A stretch of 64,000 bases of DNA from Leptospira jelokensis. Lineage in GTDB: Bacteria; Spirochaetota; Leptospiria; Leptospirales; Leptospiraceae. The notes under the pieces are model-generated. The model ran no database searches and was not told the DNA's origin. It saw nothing but the letters and a program-made list of their open reading frames with translations. Position numbers and translations under genes: made by a program. Location: the NCBI RefSeq assembly GCF_004769635.1, contig NZ_RQGH01000007.1, positions 186,001 to 250,000 on the forward strand. Reading direction: 5' to 3'. Of the stretch, positions 28,303-36,535 are shown in pieces (position 1 is the stretch's first letter; the number at the start of each line of letters is the position of its first letter).

Positions 28303-29462
28303 TTCATTTCTAACAATCGTGAAAATGCTGTTTGTAAAAGTGGTTCGTTGACTTCATAAATTTCGGTAGAAGAACCAATGCCATTTAACATCAAAAGTGT
28401 AAGTTTTCCACCAAGATGTTCCCGGAATTCCCTTAAAGCACTGGGTAAATTCTTATACCCATTTTCGACTAATGCTTGATGATCAAACGAGAATCCAAAT
28501 ATTTTGAGTAATAGAATGATCCTATCTAAATCCTCCGTGCGAAGCAATCCAATCAAATTTGAATAAATGGAATCAAGTGCAATCCCACAAGCAACAGCTT
28601 CCCCATGTCGGATCGAAAAATTAGAGAGATACTCTAATTTATGGGCAAACCAATGTCCAAAATCAAGTGGACGAGAAGAACCAAATTCAAAAGGATCTCC
28701 TTTGGAAATATGTGACATGTGTAAATTGGCACATTGGTAAATAAGAGACTGCATAACACTTAACTCCCGCTTGGTGCAAGAATCAGAATTGGTTTCAAGC
28801 CATTCAAAAAATAGTTTATCTTTAATCAATGCTACTTTAATCGCTTCCGCAACCCCAGACCGCCAATCTCTCTCTTCTAAACTCGTTAAAAAATGGCAGT
28901 CATTAAACACAGCAACAGGCGGTGCAAAGGTTCCTAAAAAATTTTTTTTGCCATAAAAGTTAATACTATTTTTGACACCTACACCCGAATCATTTTGGGA
29001 TAAAACAGTTGTTGGGATTCGAATCAATCGTATCCCTCTATGGGAGACCGCCGCTGCATAACCCACTAAATCCAAAATGGCCCCTCCACCAATTCCCATC
29101 ACATAGGAATGGCGATCAACACCATAGGTATTGATCGCAGATACGATGGTTTCCCAATGGACGGTTTGATTTTTACATTCTTCACCACCAACAATCTTTA
29201 AGATTGGTTCTATGAGTTGCAAATGAGGAATCTTATTTCGAAAATAAGTTTTAATTTCAGAAATCAAATGTGGATGGTACTTCACAACCTCTGCATCGGT
29301 GACGACCAATACTTTTTTTTCTGATACAGACAATCCATCATGATCAAAAAAATCCTTTAAACATACATTTTCAGAATCAAACAAATGTTGAGTGAAAAAA
29401 ACTTCATACCGAAAGGATACTTGGAATTCGGAAGTTATTTTGTTTGGGAATTCTTCATTCAT
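28299..29462 (-). CDS. eboD: EboD, 3-dehydroquinate synthase-like protein
   Basis: About 387 residues from the ATG at 29462 (MNEEFPNK), which leaves 4 bp after eboC; a longer TTG frame would overlap eboC by 32 bp. The dehydroquinate-synthase fold is clear: NAD-binding GIGGGAILDLVGYAA, IRIPTTVLSQNDSGVGVKN, and zinc ligands Glu in GVAEAIKVALI, His in FGHWFAHKLE and His in RHGEAVA. EboD proteins keep these residues but form a clade apart from shikimate-pathway AroB, so a cyclic product other than dehydroquinate is possible. Third from the end in the ebo operon. Confidence 0.88.
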   Translation of the reverse strand: MNEEFPNKITSEFQVSFRYEVFFTQHLFDSENVCLKDFFDHDGLSVSEKKVLVVTDAEVVKYHPHLISEIKTYFRNKIPHLQLIEPILKIVGGEECKNQTVHWETIVSAINTYGVDRHSYVMGIGGGAILDLVGYAAAVSHRGIRLIRIPTTVLSQNDSGVGVKNSINFYGKKNFLGTFAPPVAVFNDCHFLTSLEERDWRSGVAEAIKVALIKDKLFFEWLETNSDSCTKRELSVMQSLIYQCANLHMSHISKGDPFEFGSSRPLDFGHWFAHKLEYLSNFSIRHGEAVACGIALDSIYSNLIGLLRTEDLDRIILLLKIFGFSFDHQALVENGYKNLPSALREFREHLGGKLTLLMLNGIGSSTEIYEVNEPLLQTAFSRLLEMK

Positions 29463-29466
29463 AAAC

Positions 29467-30333
29467 TTAAGTGACTGCAAATCCTTTTGCAATCCCAAGA
29501 GAAATTGGTAAAAGCGCTAAAATTAATATCGCTACAACAAGATTTCCGAAACTAGCAGCAAAACTTACATTGAGTACGATCAAAGTCAATACACCCATTT
29601 TTACCGTCTTACGAATCTGTTCTGGACTTGGCTCTTGCATGCTTTTCAATAAGGGAGGAAACAATAAACTGATGTGAAATAATACAAAAGGTAACGTGGT
29701 GAGTAAGTTTCCGTTAAGGAAGGACAAAAATATCTGAACGAAGAATACCCCGCCAAACAAAAAGGATGCGATCCTTAACTTCGATTTTCCACCACCCAAA
29801 ACTTCGTTTTGGCTGACCAAAGTAATGGCTGCAATGTACACGATAGGTAAAATTGATAGATAGAAACTCAATTCCGGAATCTCCGAGACCGAAGTCATAC
29901 CGAATACCAAATTCAATCCACGGCAAAAACCCATCACGAGTGGACCAAAAACAATATGATGTTTTGCATAATAATTATACAATAGAACAAAAAAACAGAT
30001 GAGCAGTGAAACAAAAAAGCTGGTACAACTGTATAAAAAAGCAAAGGCAACACCAATCATGAGTAAGGTCGTTCCCAATAAAAACGCAAATTCTTTTGAA
30101 ACGTTTCCACTTGGGATTGGACGTTCCGGTCTTTCTTTGGCATCGATCTTTCGATCAAAATAGTCATTAAATACTACGCCACCTGCATATAACGAAACAC
30201 TGGCACCGATTAAGTATAAATACGAAAACCCATTCCAATGAAAGGAAACAATACACATTCCGGCAAGAATATCAGCGACAGCGGTGACAAGGTTGGCAGG
30301 TCTTAATAATTGTAAGGTGGGGCGAATCAACAT
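29467..30333 (-). CDS. eboC: EboC, UbiA-type prenyltransferase-fold membrane protein
   Basis: 288 residues, eight to nine membrane helices. The first Asp-rich motif NDYFDRKIDAKERP of UbiA prenyltransferases binds the Mg-diphosphate of the prenyl donor. The conserved loop RPIPSG follows. The second Asp motif is not obvious, which is also noted for some EboC proteins. In ebo clusters EboC is thought to prenylate or anchor an unknown aromatic or cyclic compound in the inner membrane. Directly abuts eboB (no gap) and is 4 bp before eboD. Confidence 0.86.
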   Translation of the reverse strand: MLIRPTLQLLRPANLVTAVADILAGMCIVSFHWNGFSYLYLIGASVSLYAGGVVFNDYFDRKIDAKERPERPIPSGNVSKEFAFLLGTTLLMIGVAFAFLYSCTSFFVSLLICFFVLLYNYYAKHHIVFGPLVMGFCRGLNLVFGMTSVSEIPELSFYLSILPIVYIAAITLVSQNEVLGGGKSKLRIASFLFGGVFFVQIFLSFLNGNLLTTLPFVLFHISLLFPPLLKSMQEPSPEQIRKTVKMGVLTLIVLNVSFAASFGNLVVAILILALLPISLGIAKGFAVT

Positions 30334-31359
30334 TTATTCTATGTATAATGAATTTTGATTTTGTTTAGGGATTTGGCCACCACGTAATACTGAATTTCCG
30401 TAAAATTTTTCAGTTGGATCAGATGAAAGCCCAATCTCAAAATCAGAAACCTTTATTTGACCACTTTTGGAAAATGCTTCAATGGCGTTTTCATAAGTAA
30501 CTTTCTGAATGGTCTCTTTGGAAATGCCACGTTCTAACATCAGGGCGGCTGTTTTCGGAATGGCAAGGGGATCAGAAATCCCCCAATCAGCGCTAGAATT
30601 AACCATGATTCGTTCGGAACCATACTCTTCGACAATCGAGACCATCCGCTTGTTTCCCATTTTCGTAAATGGATAAATGGTGAAGGCGGCATAGAATCCT
30701 TGATCTAACACAGATTTTACGGTTTCTTCATTATTATGATCAACAATTACCCAAGATGGATCCAATCCATGTTCAAGTGCAATTGACATACTCCTTTCTG
30801 TTCCACGTTTTTTGTCTCGATGAGGTGTATGAATTTGAACTGGTAATTTTGCTTCTTTTGCCAATTCCAATTGTAGCCTGTAGTATTTTTCTTCCAATTC
30901 TGTTTGGTCATCAAAACCAATTTCCCCTACCCCCACAACACCTTCTTTGTAGATATAGAGTGGCAAAATTTCCATTACTTCGTCCGCTAAACGTTCGTTA
31001 TTTGCTTCTCTTGAATTAAGTCCAATTGTACAATAATGTTTAATTCCAAATTGAGAAGATCGAAACCTTTCCCAACCAACCAAACTACTGTAATAATCCT
31101 TAAATGTTGAAAGCCCTGTCCTTGGTTGCCCAACCCAAAAAGCAGGTTCAATCACAGCCAAAATACCAGCTTGGGCCATATTTTGGTAATCATCTGTAGT
31201 ACGCGAAACCATATGGATGTGCGGATCAAAAAATTTAAATCCTTTGATTTTTTCTTTGTAATCATCCCATTTCAAGTCAACATGGGTTTCTTGTTCGTTT
31301 GAATTCAATTGCGATTCAAAATGTGATGGATTTTCTAAATTTTTTTTGTTTTCACACAT
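30334..31359 (-). CDS. eboB: EboB, TatD-like metal-dependent hydrolase
   Basis: 341 residues. Amidohydrolase/TatD fold: FDPHIHMVSRTTDD carries the first HxH metal pair, VVGVGEIGFD the Glu, LPVQIHTPHRDK and WVIVDHNNEET the next His ligands, and NSSADWGISDP the catalytic Asp. The N-terminal 30 residues are polar and variable. EboB members differ from DNase TatD in the loops, and the real substrate is unknown. It lies 8 bp after eboA and abuts eboC. Confidence 0.86.
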   Translation of the reverse strand: MCENKKNLENPSHFESQLNSNEQETHVDLKWDDYKEKIKGFKFFDPHIHMVSRTTDDYQNMAQAGILAVIEPAFWVGQPRTGLSTFKDYYSSLVGWERFRSSQFGIKHYCTIGLNSREANNERLADEVMEILPLYIYKEGVVGVGEIGFDDQTELEEKYYRLQLELAKEAKLPVQIHTPHRDKKRGTERSMSIALEHGLDPSWVIVDHNNEETVKSVLDQGFYAAFTIYPFTKMGNKRMVSIVEEYGSERIMVNSSADWGISDPLAIPKTAALMLERGISKETIQKVTYENAIEAFSKSGQIKVSDFEIGLSSDPTEKFYGNSVLRGGQIPKQNQNSLYIE

Positions 31360-31367
31360 AAAGATAG

Positions 31368-32213
31368 TTATACGTAAAGGTTAGACCAATTTAGATTTCC
31401 ATTTTGGATCTCTATTTCATATTTTGGATATTTTCTAAGTAAATCTTTTGCTTCATTGTGATTGGATTCAAAAAGAATCAGGCAAGCTGCAACCACTTCC
31501 CCTTCGTGTTTCGATCCAAGTAATTTTTCGATGATAGAGAATTCTTCTTTTTTCAAAAAGGGAGATACCAAGTACCAAACTTGAAAAGGAACTGTGCGTG
31601 AGGCCGCCCACCTCTCCTTGGCATAATCGATAATGCTCAGACTTAATTCCTTGTTCCTACGTTTACCAAGTCCATAAATCGAAAAAATTGGTTTTTCATT
31701 AAAGATCGTTTTTAGGACCAATTGATTCCATGCAAGTTCCGGGAAATGATGGAAAGGATAGGGATTACAGATTGCAATCGCATCAAATACTGAACCCATA
31801 TTCGAACGAACGGCATCAATTGCTCTTGCAAGCCAGAGATTTGGATAAGGCAATAATGGTAATGCGGAGTAAAGTGCGATCAATTCGTTTAATTCAGCAG
31901 TATCAAACAAAGTATCAATGATGTTTGCAAATTCATCTTTTGTTAATGAAGCAAAATGAGTTAAAAACCAAACGCGACTTAGACGAACCAGGTCCCAACC
32001 ATTTACCTGAAAACCAGGAAGGGAAGGAATCAGGTTTTCTGAAGCTACTGAATTTTGGATTGTTGTTTTGGATAAAAAACGAGGTGCTTTTACAAAGGCA
32101 GTCATGAGCCCTTTTGTTTCCAAATGAGATACCGACTGAATCCATTCCCATTCGCTCTCTGTTGTTATCTTTTGGAGCAGAGGTAGGAAGTGTTCCGAAA
32201 ATTGCGAATGCAT
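31368..32213 (-). CDS. eboA: EboA family protein
   Basis: 281 residues, helical, with the EboA signature segment ALYSALPLLPYPNLWLARAIDAVRSNMGSVFDAIAICNPYP split around residues 115-155 and FPELAWNQLVLK after it. EboA has no known catalytic motif and is restricted to ebo clusters, which makes it the best marker of the system. First gene of the six-gene minus-strand cluster. The ribosome binding site is weak. A 258-bp upstream region, shared with the divergent outer-membrane gene, holds a 9-bp inverted repeat. Confidence 0.86.
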   Translation of the reverse strand: MHSQFSEHFLPLLQKITTESEWEWIQSVSHLETKGLMTAFVKAPRFLSKTTIQNSVASENLIPSLPGFQVNGWDLVRLSRVWFLTHFASLTKDEFANIIDTLFDTAELNELIALYSALPLLPYPNLWLARAIDAVRSNMGSVFDAIAICNPYPFHHFPELAWNQLVLKTIFNEKPIFSIYGLGKRRNKELSLSIIDYAKERWAASRTVPFQVWYLVSPFLKKEEFSIIEKLLGSKHEGEVVAACLILFESNHNEAKDLLRKYPKYEIEIQNGNLNWSNLYV

Positions 32214-32328
32214 ACAAAGGTTAAGGAAATGATTTTTCCGTTACAATGCGAAGTAAACCAAATATTCGGAGCCAATTTCCTGAAAACAGGCAGATTTTAG
32301 CGATTCTCTTGGAACTAAACTCTGTCCC

Positions 32329-32398
32329 GACACCTAAAAAAAATAGTAGGCAATTTTCACAAAAAATTGTACAAATACCAATCCAAAAATTAGGTGTC
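32329..32398. repeat. Inverted repeat in the eboA / outer-membrane-protein divergent promoter region
   Basis: GACACCTAA at 32329-32337 and its exact complement TTAGGTGTC at 32390-32398 are separated by 52 bp. The arms flank the middle of the 258-bp intergenic region. They could be two half-operators or a DNA loop site; the spacing is too long for a simple terminator. Confidence 0.45.
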
Positions 32399-32471
32399 TT
32401 ACGCAATTGAAAAATTATCGATAGAAACCTAAGTCCATTCCAATCCACTGGCAAAAATTAGGGAGTACCAA

Positions 32472-34328
32472 ATGTACAGAGTTTACCACCAAACAAAACT
32501 TGGATTTTTACTCATACCAATCCTTTTCATCATGACAGCAGGGAATTTACACGCTCAGTTCATCACTCCCGTAAAAAAGGAAGTGGTTCCGGAACCGCCA
32601 CCTCCTCCTCCTCCCGCACAAGTGAATCCTAGTGCACCACCAGCTCCCGAATCACCAAAAGAGGTGGCAGCTCCCCCCGAAGAACCAGAGTATGTTAGTC
32701 CAATGAAAGGCAATTTAGCTGGTGAATATTTCAAAAGTTTTCAAATCACCAACAAACAAAAGAAGGCGATCCAAGAAAATAAAAGTTTGTGGTTTGCCGA
32801 CAGGTTCCGTGTTGGATTTGGAATCCGTCCAAAAGCAGACTCCCTATATAATACGGACTTTGATCGTTCCACATCCGATATCCGAAATACCGTGAGTAAC
32901 CAAACTCAATTTTACCTTGTGGGAGATGTTTCACCTAACATCACATTTAAACTTACATTCCAAGATGTGCGATTGTGGGGTGGTGAAGTAGTCTCTGGAG
33001 CTTCCGACCAACGACTTGGAGTGATCTCCAATGGTGGGACGACGATTGATACATCAAGGCAAAGAGAAGTTCCTCTCAATAATTACACTGGATTTCGCGA
33101 AGCATTTCTGGATTTGAAAACAACGAACCAAATGTTCCGGGTGCGAACTGGTCGGCAAATTTTAGACTTCGGTGATGGTCGTATCGTTGGAGCAAGGAAT
33201 GATAGTTTGAATGGCAACTCCTTCGATGCCGTGCGTGCGACGGTCACCATTCAAAAACAGACTTTTGATGTGTTTGGTGCAATTGTGAGTTCCGAAAATA
33301 ATGCAAATAGTGTTATCTCAAATAACTCAACCAGGTTAGGTGGACCAGGGAATGCATCCTATTACGGTGCCCATTATGGAATCAAACCATGGGAGTGGTT
33401 AGGAATCGAAGTTTACAACTTTACCTTATACAAACAACGACAAAAAGCAACAAATACAACACCTTATGGGTCAGATATCTATTACCGCGACCCAGACCAA
33501 TTGAATACATCTGGCATTCGATTCACCAATCGCACGAAGGGGAATGCCCTGCCAAAAGAAACTGGTATCGATTGGATGGTCGAGGCGGCTTGGCAAACAG
33601 GATTCACAGGAGAAAGGGTATCACCTGATTGGATCAACCAAAACGGAGCCTTAAAAACCAATCGAATCACAGGCGAACCACCACCACACTCAGAACCCGT
33701 CCGATACAAAGCAAATATCGTAGCCGCTCAGTTAGGTTATACTCCAGTCAAAGAATTCCGAATTGGAATCCAATACGTACAGGCATCGGGTGATCCAAAT
33801 CGAAATGATGGAAGTGTGGCCACTTACAATCCTTTGTTTGCCACAAGAAGGATGGCTGGTGGAGCCATTCCTTTTGCAGGCAACGGAAACTCTGGTTTGG
33901 TATTTTGGCAAAATATCAAAGATTATTCCTTACATATCAAATATGAATCATCCAAATGGGGGACTTTTATCATTAACCCACATTGGTATTACAAAGTGAA
34001 ACTCCAAGATGGTTACTACGATAACAACAATTATGTGCCAGTAAGTAGAGCAACGGGTGAAACAGCGTCTACAGAAGACTTTTATAATACAGAAGCTTAC
34101 AATCCAAATCGTCCAAAACTTGGCAAACATGTCGCAACAGAGGTGAATTTGATTTATATCATCACTCCATGGGAAAATGTATCCTTTTGGTTTGGTGCAA
34201 GTTCATTGTATGCAGGAGATGCAATCAGGAATCAAAAAAATAATCCTTACGAAACAGATCCGTACCGAAGGTATGACTTCAAACCTAATGCAAGTTTTTT
34301 CACCTTCCAAACGGTATTTGCAATTTAA
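32472..34328 (+). CDS. Outer membrane beta-barrel, alginate-export-like, with proline-rich N-terminal linker
   Basis: 618 residues. A signal peptide (to about residue 30, ending NLHAQ) is followed by a Pro/Ala/Glu-rich linker (about 35-75, a run of eight prolines) and a beta-barrel (about 95-618) with alternating strands such as RFRVGFGIRP and TNQMFRVRTGRQILDFGDGRIVGARND; the protein ends in Phe-Ala-Ile. The RTGRQxLxFGDGR segment is typical of the alginate_exp superfamily of large-pore porins. The linker could span peptidoglycan or bind a partner. GGGAG precedes the ATG. The 3' end overlaps the convergent TetR gene by 4 bp. The divergent neighbour is the ebo operon, and the barrel might export an Ebo product, but this is inference. 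Confidence 0.82.
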   Translation: MYRVYHQTKLGFLLIPILFIMTAGNLHAQFITPVKKEVVPEPPPPPPPAQVNPSAPPAPESPKEVAAPPEEPEYVSPMKGNLAGEYFKSFQITNKQKKAIQENKSLWFADRFRVGFGIRPKADSLYNTDFDRSTSDIRNTVSNQTQFYLVGDVSPNITFKLTFQDVRLWGGEVVSGASDQRLGVISNGGTTIDTSRQREVPLNNYTGFREAFLDLKTTNQMFRVRTGRQILDFGDGRIVGARNDSLNGNSFDAVRATVTIQKQTFDVFGAIVSSENNANSVISNNSTRLGGPGNASYYGAHYGIKPWEWLGIEVYNFTLYKQRQKATNTTPYGSDIYYRDPDQLNTSGIRFTNRTKGNALPKETGIDWMVEAAWQTGFTGERVSPDWINQNGALKTNRITGEPPPHSEPVRYKANIVAAQLGYTPVKEFRIGIQYVQASGDPNRNDGSVATYNPLFATRRMAGGAIPFAGNGNSGLVFWQNIKDYSLHIKYESSKWGTFIINPHWYYKVKLQDGYYDNNNYVPVSRATGETASTEDFYNTEAYNPNRPKLGKHVATEVNLIYIITPWENVSFWFGASSLYAGDAIRNQKNNPYETDPYRRYDFKPNASFFTFQTVFAI

Positions 34329-34999
34329 GTTCGGTTTCTATTTTTAGGGTTTGGATTTAGTGCGTTTAGAATTAAATCCAAACCAAATTCAAAATGATGG
34401 ATTCCATTGTATTTTCCATTGGCGACTTCCATTGATAAATGATAAAAATAGGGTAAATTTTCTGCACTGATCATTGGTAGGTATTCTTTTGCTTTGGATT
34501 CGTACTCTTCAGGATTAAATGGGAAATTTAATTCCTGCAGTGTGAAACCGTAAATATGGCTATCGACTGCATTGATGATGTGATCTGCCTGTTTGTATGA
34601 AAACCCTACACTAACCAAACAACCTAAACTTTGATCAAAATACTTTAACATATGTTCGCCCACATTCACCCTTGATACGAGTAAAACCGTAAGCCAAGGA
34701 AAATTCAAAAGCACTTCTCTTACTGAAGACGCACGTTTTTTGAATTCTTTTTTCCAATCTTTATCCAGTTTTGGTTTATAAAAAAGTTTTACACAATCTT
34801 CAACCATTCCATCGAGTAGTTCCTCCTTGTTTTGGATATGATTGTACAATGACATTGCCTCCACTCCCAATGAGTTTGCCAAATTTCTCATCGAAAGGGC
34901 ATCGATACCGTTTCGATTTGCATACTGAATGGCGGTTTGGATGAGCAAATCCTTTGTTAATGTTTTTCTCTTTTTCTGATCCTTTTTTTTGCTGACCAA
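34325..34999 (-). CDS. TetR-family transcriptional regulator
   Basis: About 224 residues. The TetR_N helix-turn-helix spans about 15-60 (ALSMRNLANSLGVEAMSLYNHIQNKEEL), and the C-terminal all-helical ligand domain is of the TetR_C type with FNPEEY near the end. Start is a TTG; I prefer 34999 (MVSKKK) because AAGGA lies 11 bp upstream, while the longer TTG at 35008 is too close to it. Divergent from an MDR oxidoreductase with a palindrome at 35111-35123 between them. Confidence 0.8.
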   Translation of the reverse strand: MVSKKKDQKKRKTLTKDLLIQTAIQYANRNGIDALSMRNLANSLGVEAMSLYNHIQNKEELLDGMVEDCVKLFYKPKLDKDWKKEFKKRASSVREVLLNFPWLTVLLVSRVNVGEHMLKYFDQSLGCLVSVGFSYKQADHIINAVDSHIYGFTLQELNFPFNPEEYESKAKEYLPMISAENLPYFYHLSMEVANGKYNGIHHFEFGLDLILNALNPNPKNRNRT

Positions 35000-35102
35000 T
35001 ACGAACAATTTCCTTCTAACAAAACGAAAGTTTACAATAGATCTATCATAAAAATCGCTACTCTACCATACAAATTTCTAAATGAATCAGAAATAAATTT
35101 CA

Positions 35103-35129
35103 TTGACAGACTTACACTGTAAGTATTTT
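35103..35129 (+). promoter_or_regulatory. Promoter with TetR-type palindrome for the MDR oxidoreductase
   Basis: TTGACA at 35103-35108 looks like a -35 element. CTTACACTGTAAG at 35111-35123 is a perfect 6-1-6 inverted repeat lying directly after it, and TATTTT at 35124-35129 could be a -10. A repressor bound here would block the promoter. The divergent TetR gene is the natural candidate. Confidence 0.55.
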
Positions 35130-35150
35130 TCTGATTTAGGAGAACCCTCT

Positions 35151-36116
35151 TTGAAAGTCATCACCTACAGAAATTATGGACCACCAGAAGTTTTAAAATT
35201 AGAGGAATGGGAAATTCCCATTCCAAAATCAATACAAATTCGAATTCGTATTGTGAAAACAGCAGTAAATTCAGGTGACTGGCGAGTGAGAAAACCGGAC
35301 CCACAAATTGCTCGTTTGTATTTTGGATTGTTCAAACCTAAAAATCCAATCTTAGGACTTAGTTATTCTGGGGTAGTTGATGCGATTGGGGAAGGAGTCA
35401 CTTCTTTTCAAGTGGGTGACAAAGTCCTTGGTTCAAAAGGGATCAAAATGGGAGCTTATGCTGAATATACCATTGTGGAAGAAAATTCACTGATCATAAA
35501 ACTTCCAGACAAGATGTCATTTGCAGAAGGAGCTGGAATTTCTTTTGGAGGGCTTACTGCTCTCGATTTCATCAATCGTTGCCAGATTCAAAATAACCAA
35601 AAGGTCGTTATCTATGGAGCTTCCAGTTCGGTGGGTTCTTCTGCTATCCAATTGGCAAAACATTTAGGAGCACATGTCACTGCTGTTTGTAGCAAAGCTA
35701 ACTTTGAATTGGTGAAATCTTTAGGTGCAAACGAAACCTTTGACTACGAAACCTTTTTCGCCGATTCAAATCAAAATTTATATGATGTATTTTATGAATG
35801 TGTTGGGAAAACGGAAATCAAATCAAATTTAAAGTATTTGAAGAAAAATGGAAACTTGGTTCTTGTTGGAGCAACATTTCGACAAATGTTTCAGGCACTA
35901 TTTCTCAAACTCATCAAAAGACTCAATGTCCATTTTGGACCAATAGAAGAGACGTTAGAAAATTTAAAATTTTTAGTCAGCTTGGTCAATTTGGGAAAAT
36001 ACAAGGTGAATATTGATCGGAATTATCCTTTAGAAAGAATGGTAGATGCTCACCGTTATGTTGAAGCAGGCCATAAAAAAGGGAATGTTGTGATCGATGT
36101 GACGAGTGAAAGGTAA
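35151..36116 (+). CDS. Zinc-independent MDR oxidoreductase (quinone reductase-like)
   Basis: About 321 residues from a TTG at 35151 (MKVITYRNYGPPEVL), which has AGGAG 8 bp upstream; the longer frame begins in the -35 box and is not credible. GroES-like domain, then Rossmann motif VIYGASSSVGSSAIQLAKHLGA. The zinc ligands of alcohol dehydrogenases are absent, which fits the NADPH:quinone reductase branch. It probably reduces quinones or enones. Controlled by the divergent TetR; followed by a strong bidirectional terminator. Confidence 0.85.
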   Translation: MKVITYRNYGPPEVLKLEEWEIPIPKSIQIRIRIVKTAVNSGDWRVRKPDPQIARLYFGLFKPKNPILGLSYSGVVDAIGEGVTSFQVGDKVLGSKGIKMGAYAEYTIVEENSLIIKLPDKMSFAEGAGISFGGLTALDFINRCQIQNNQKVVIYGASSSVGSSAIQLAKHLGAHVTAVCSKANFELVKSLGANETFDYETFFADSNQNLYDVFYECVGKTEIKSNLKYLKKNGNLVLVGATFRQMFQALFLKLIKRLNVHFGPIEETLENLKFLVSLVNLGKYKVNIDRNYPLERMVDAHRYVEAGHKKGNVVIDVTSER

Positions 36117-36121
36117 TATAA

Positions 36122-36155
36122 AAATACCCACTGTGTAAGAATACAGTGGGTATTT
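36122..36155. terminator. Bidirectional intrinsic terminator
   Basis: AAATACCCACTGT (36122-36134) pairs perfectly with ACAGTGGGTATTT (36143-36155) around an 8-base loop, giving a 13-bp stem with A-rich and T-rich flanks in both directions. It separates the convergent MDR gene (stop 36116) and the cysteine-rich peptide gene (stop 36166). Confidence 0.88.
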
Positions 36156-36165
36156 GAACATTCGT

Positions 36166-36453
36166 TTAGTTCAATTTAGATTGGAATTGGAGATTTTGTT
36201 TTTTGGTTCCAACGATGGTAAGGTCATCGTACGATCTGTCCACTTTGCAAACTTTCACATTGGCAGCAGTAGAACAGGAAGAAGTTCCTGAAATTTTACA
36301 TCCTTTTTCTTCGCAAGCCTTTCTGTCTTTTCCTCGGCATTGTTGGCAACCGTTTGTGCTTCCACTCCCACACAAAAAACAATCATCCGCAAACACAGCC
36401 GTTGATGAAAATAACACCAACATCGCAAAACTAAACGTGACCAATGTTCTCAT
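36166..36453 (-). CDS. Small exported cysteine-rich protein
   Basis: 95 residues. Signal peptide to about residue 22 (VFADD), then eight cysteines within about 50 residues (CFLC, GC, QC, AC, GC, SC, VC), with a CxxC pair and many Gly, Ser and Lys. This looks like a disulphide-rich or metal-binding periplasmic peptide; I do not recognise the family. A strong ribosome binding site (AGGAG) and a good promoter at 36499-36526 suggest solid expression. Terminated by the perfect hairpin at 36122-36155. Confidence 0.8.
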   Translation of the reverse strand: MRTLVTFSFAMLVLFSSTAVFADDCFLCGSGSTNGCQQCRGKDRKACEEKGCKISGTSSCSTAANVKVCKVDRSYDDLTIVGTKKQNLQFQSKLN

Positions 36454-36498
36454 ATATTCTCCTACTTAGGCACCAAAAAAAGGTACACAAGGAGGAAA

Positions 36499-36526
36499 AT
36501 TTTAGTGAGTGTAAATTTTTTGACAA
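36499..36526 (-). promoter_or_regulatory. Sigma70-like promoter of the cysteine-rich peptide gene
   Basis: On the minus strand TTGTCA (36521-36526) and TAAAAT (36499-36504) are separated by 16 bp, close to consensus, 45 bp upstream of the ATG at 36453. Confidence 0.6.
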
Positions 36527-36535
36527 ATAGAATTT

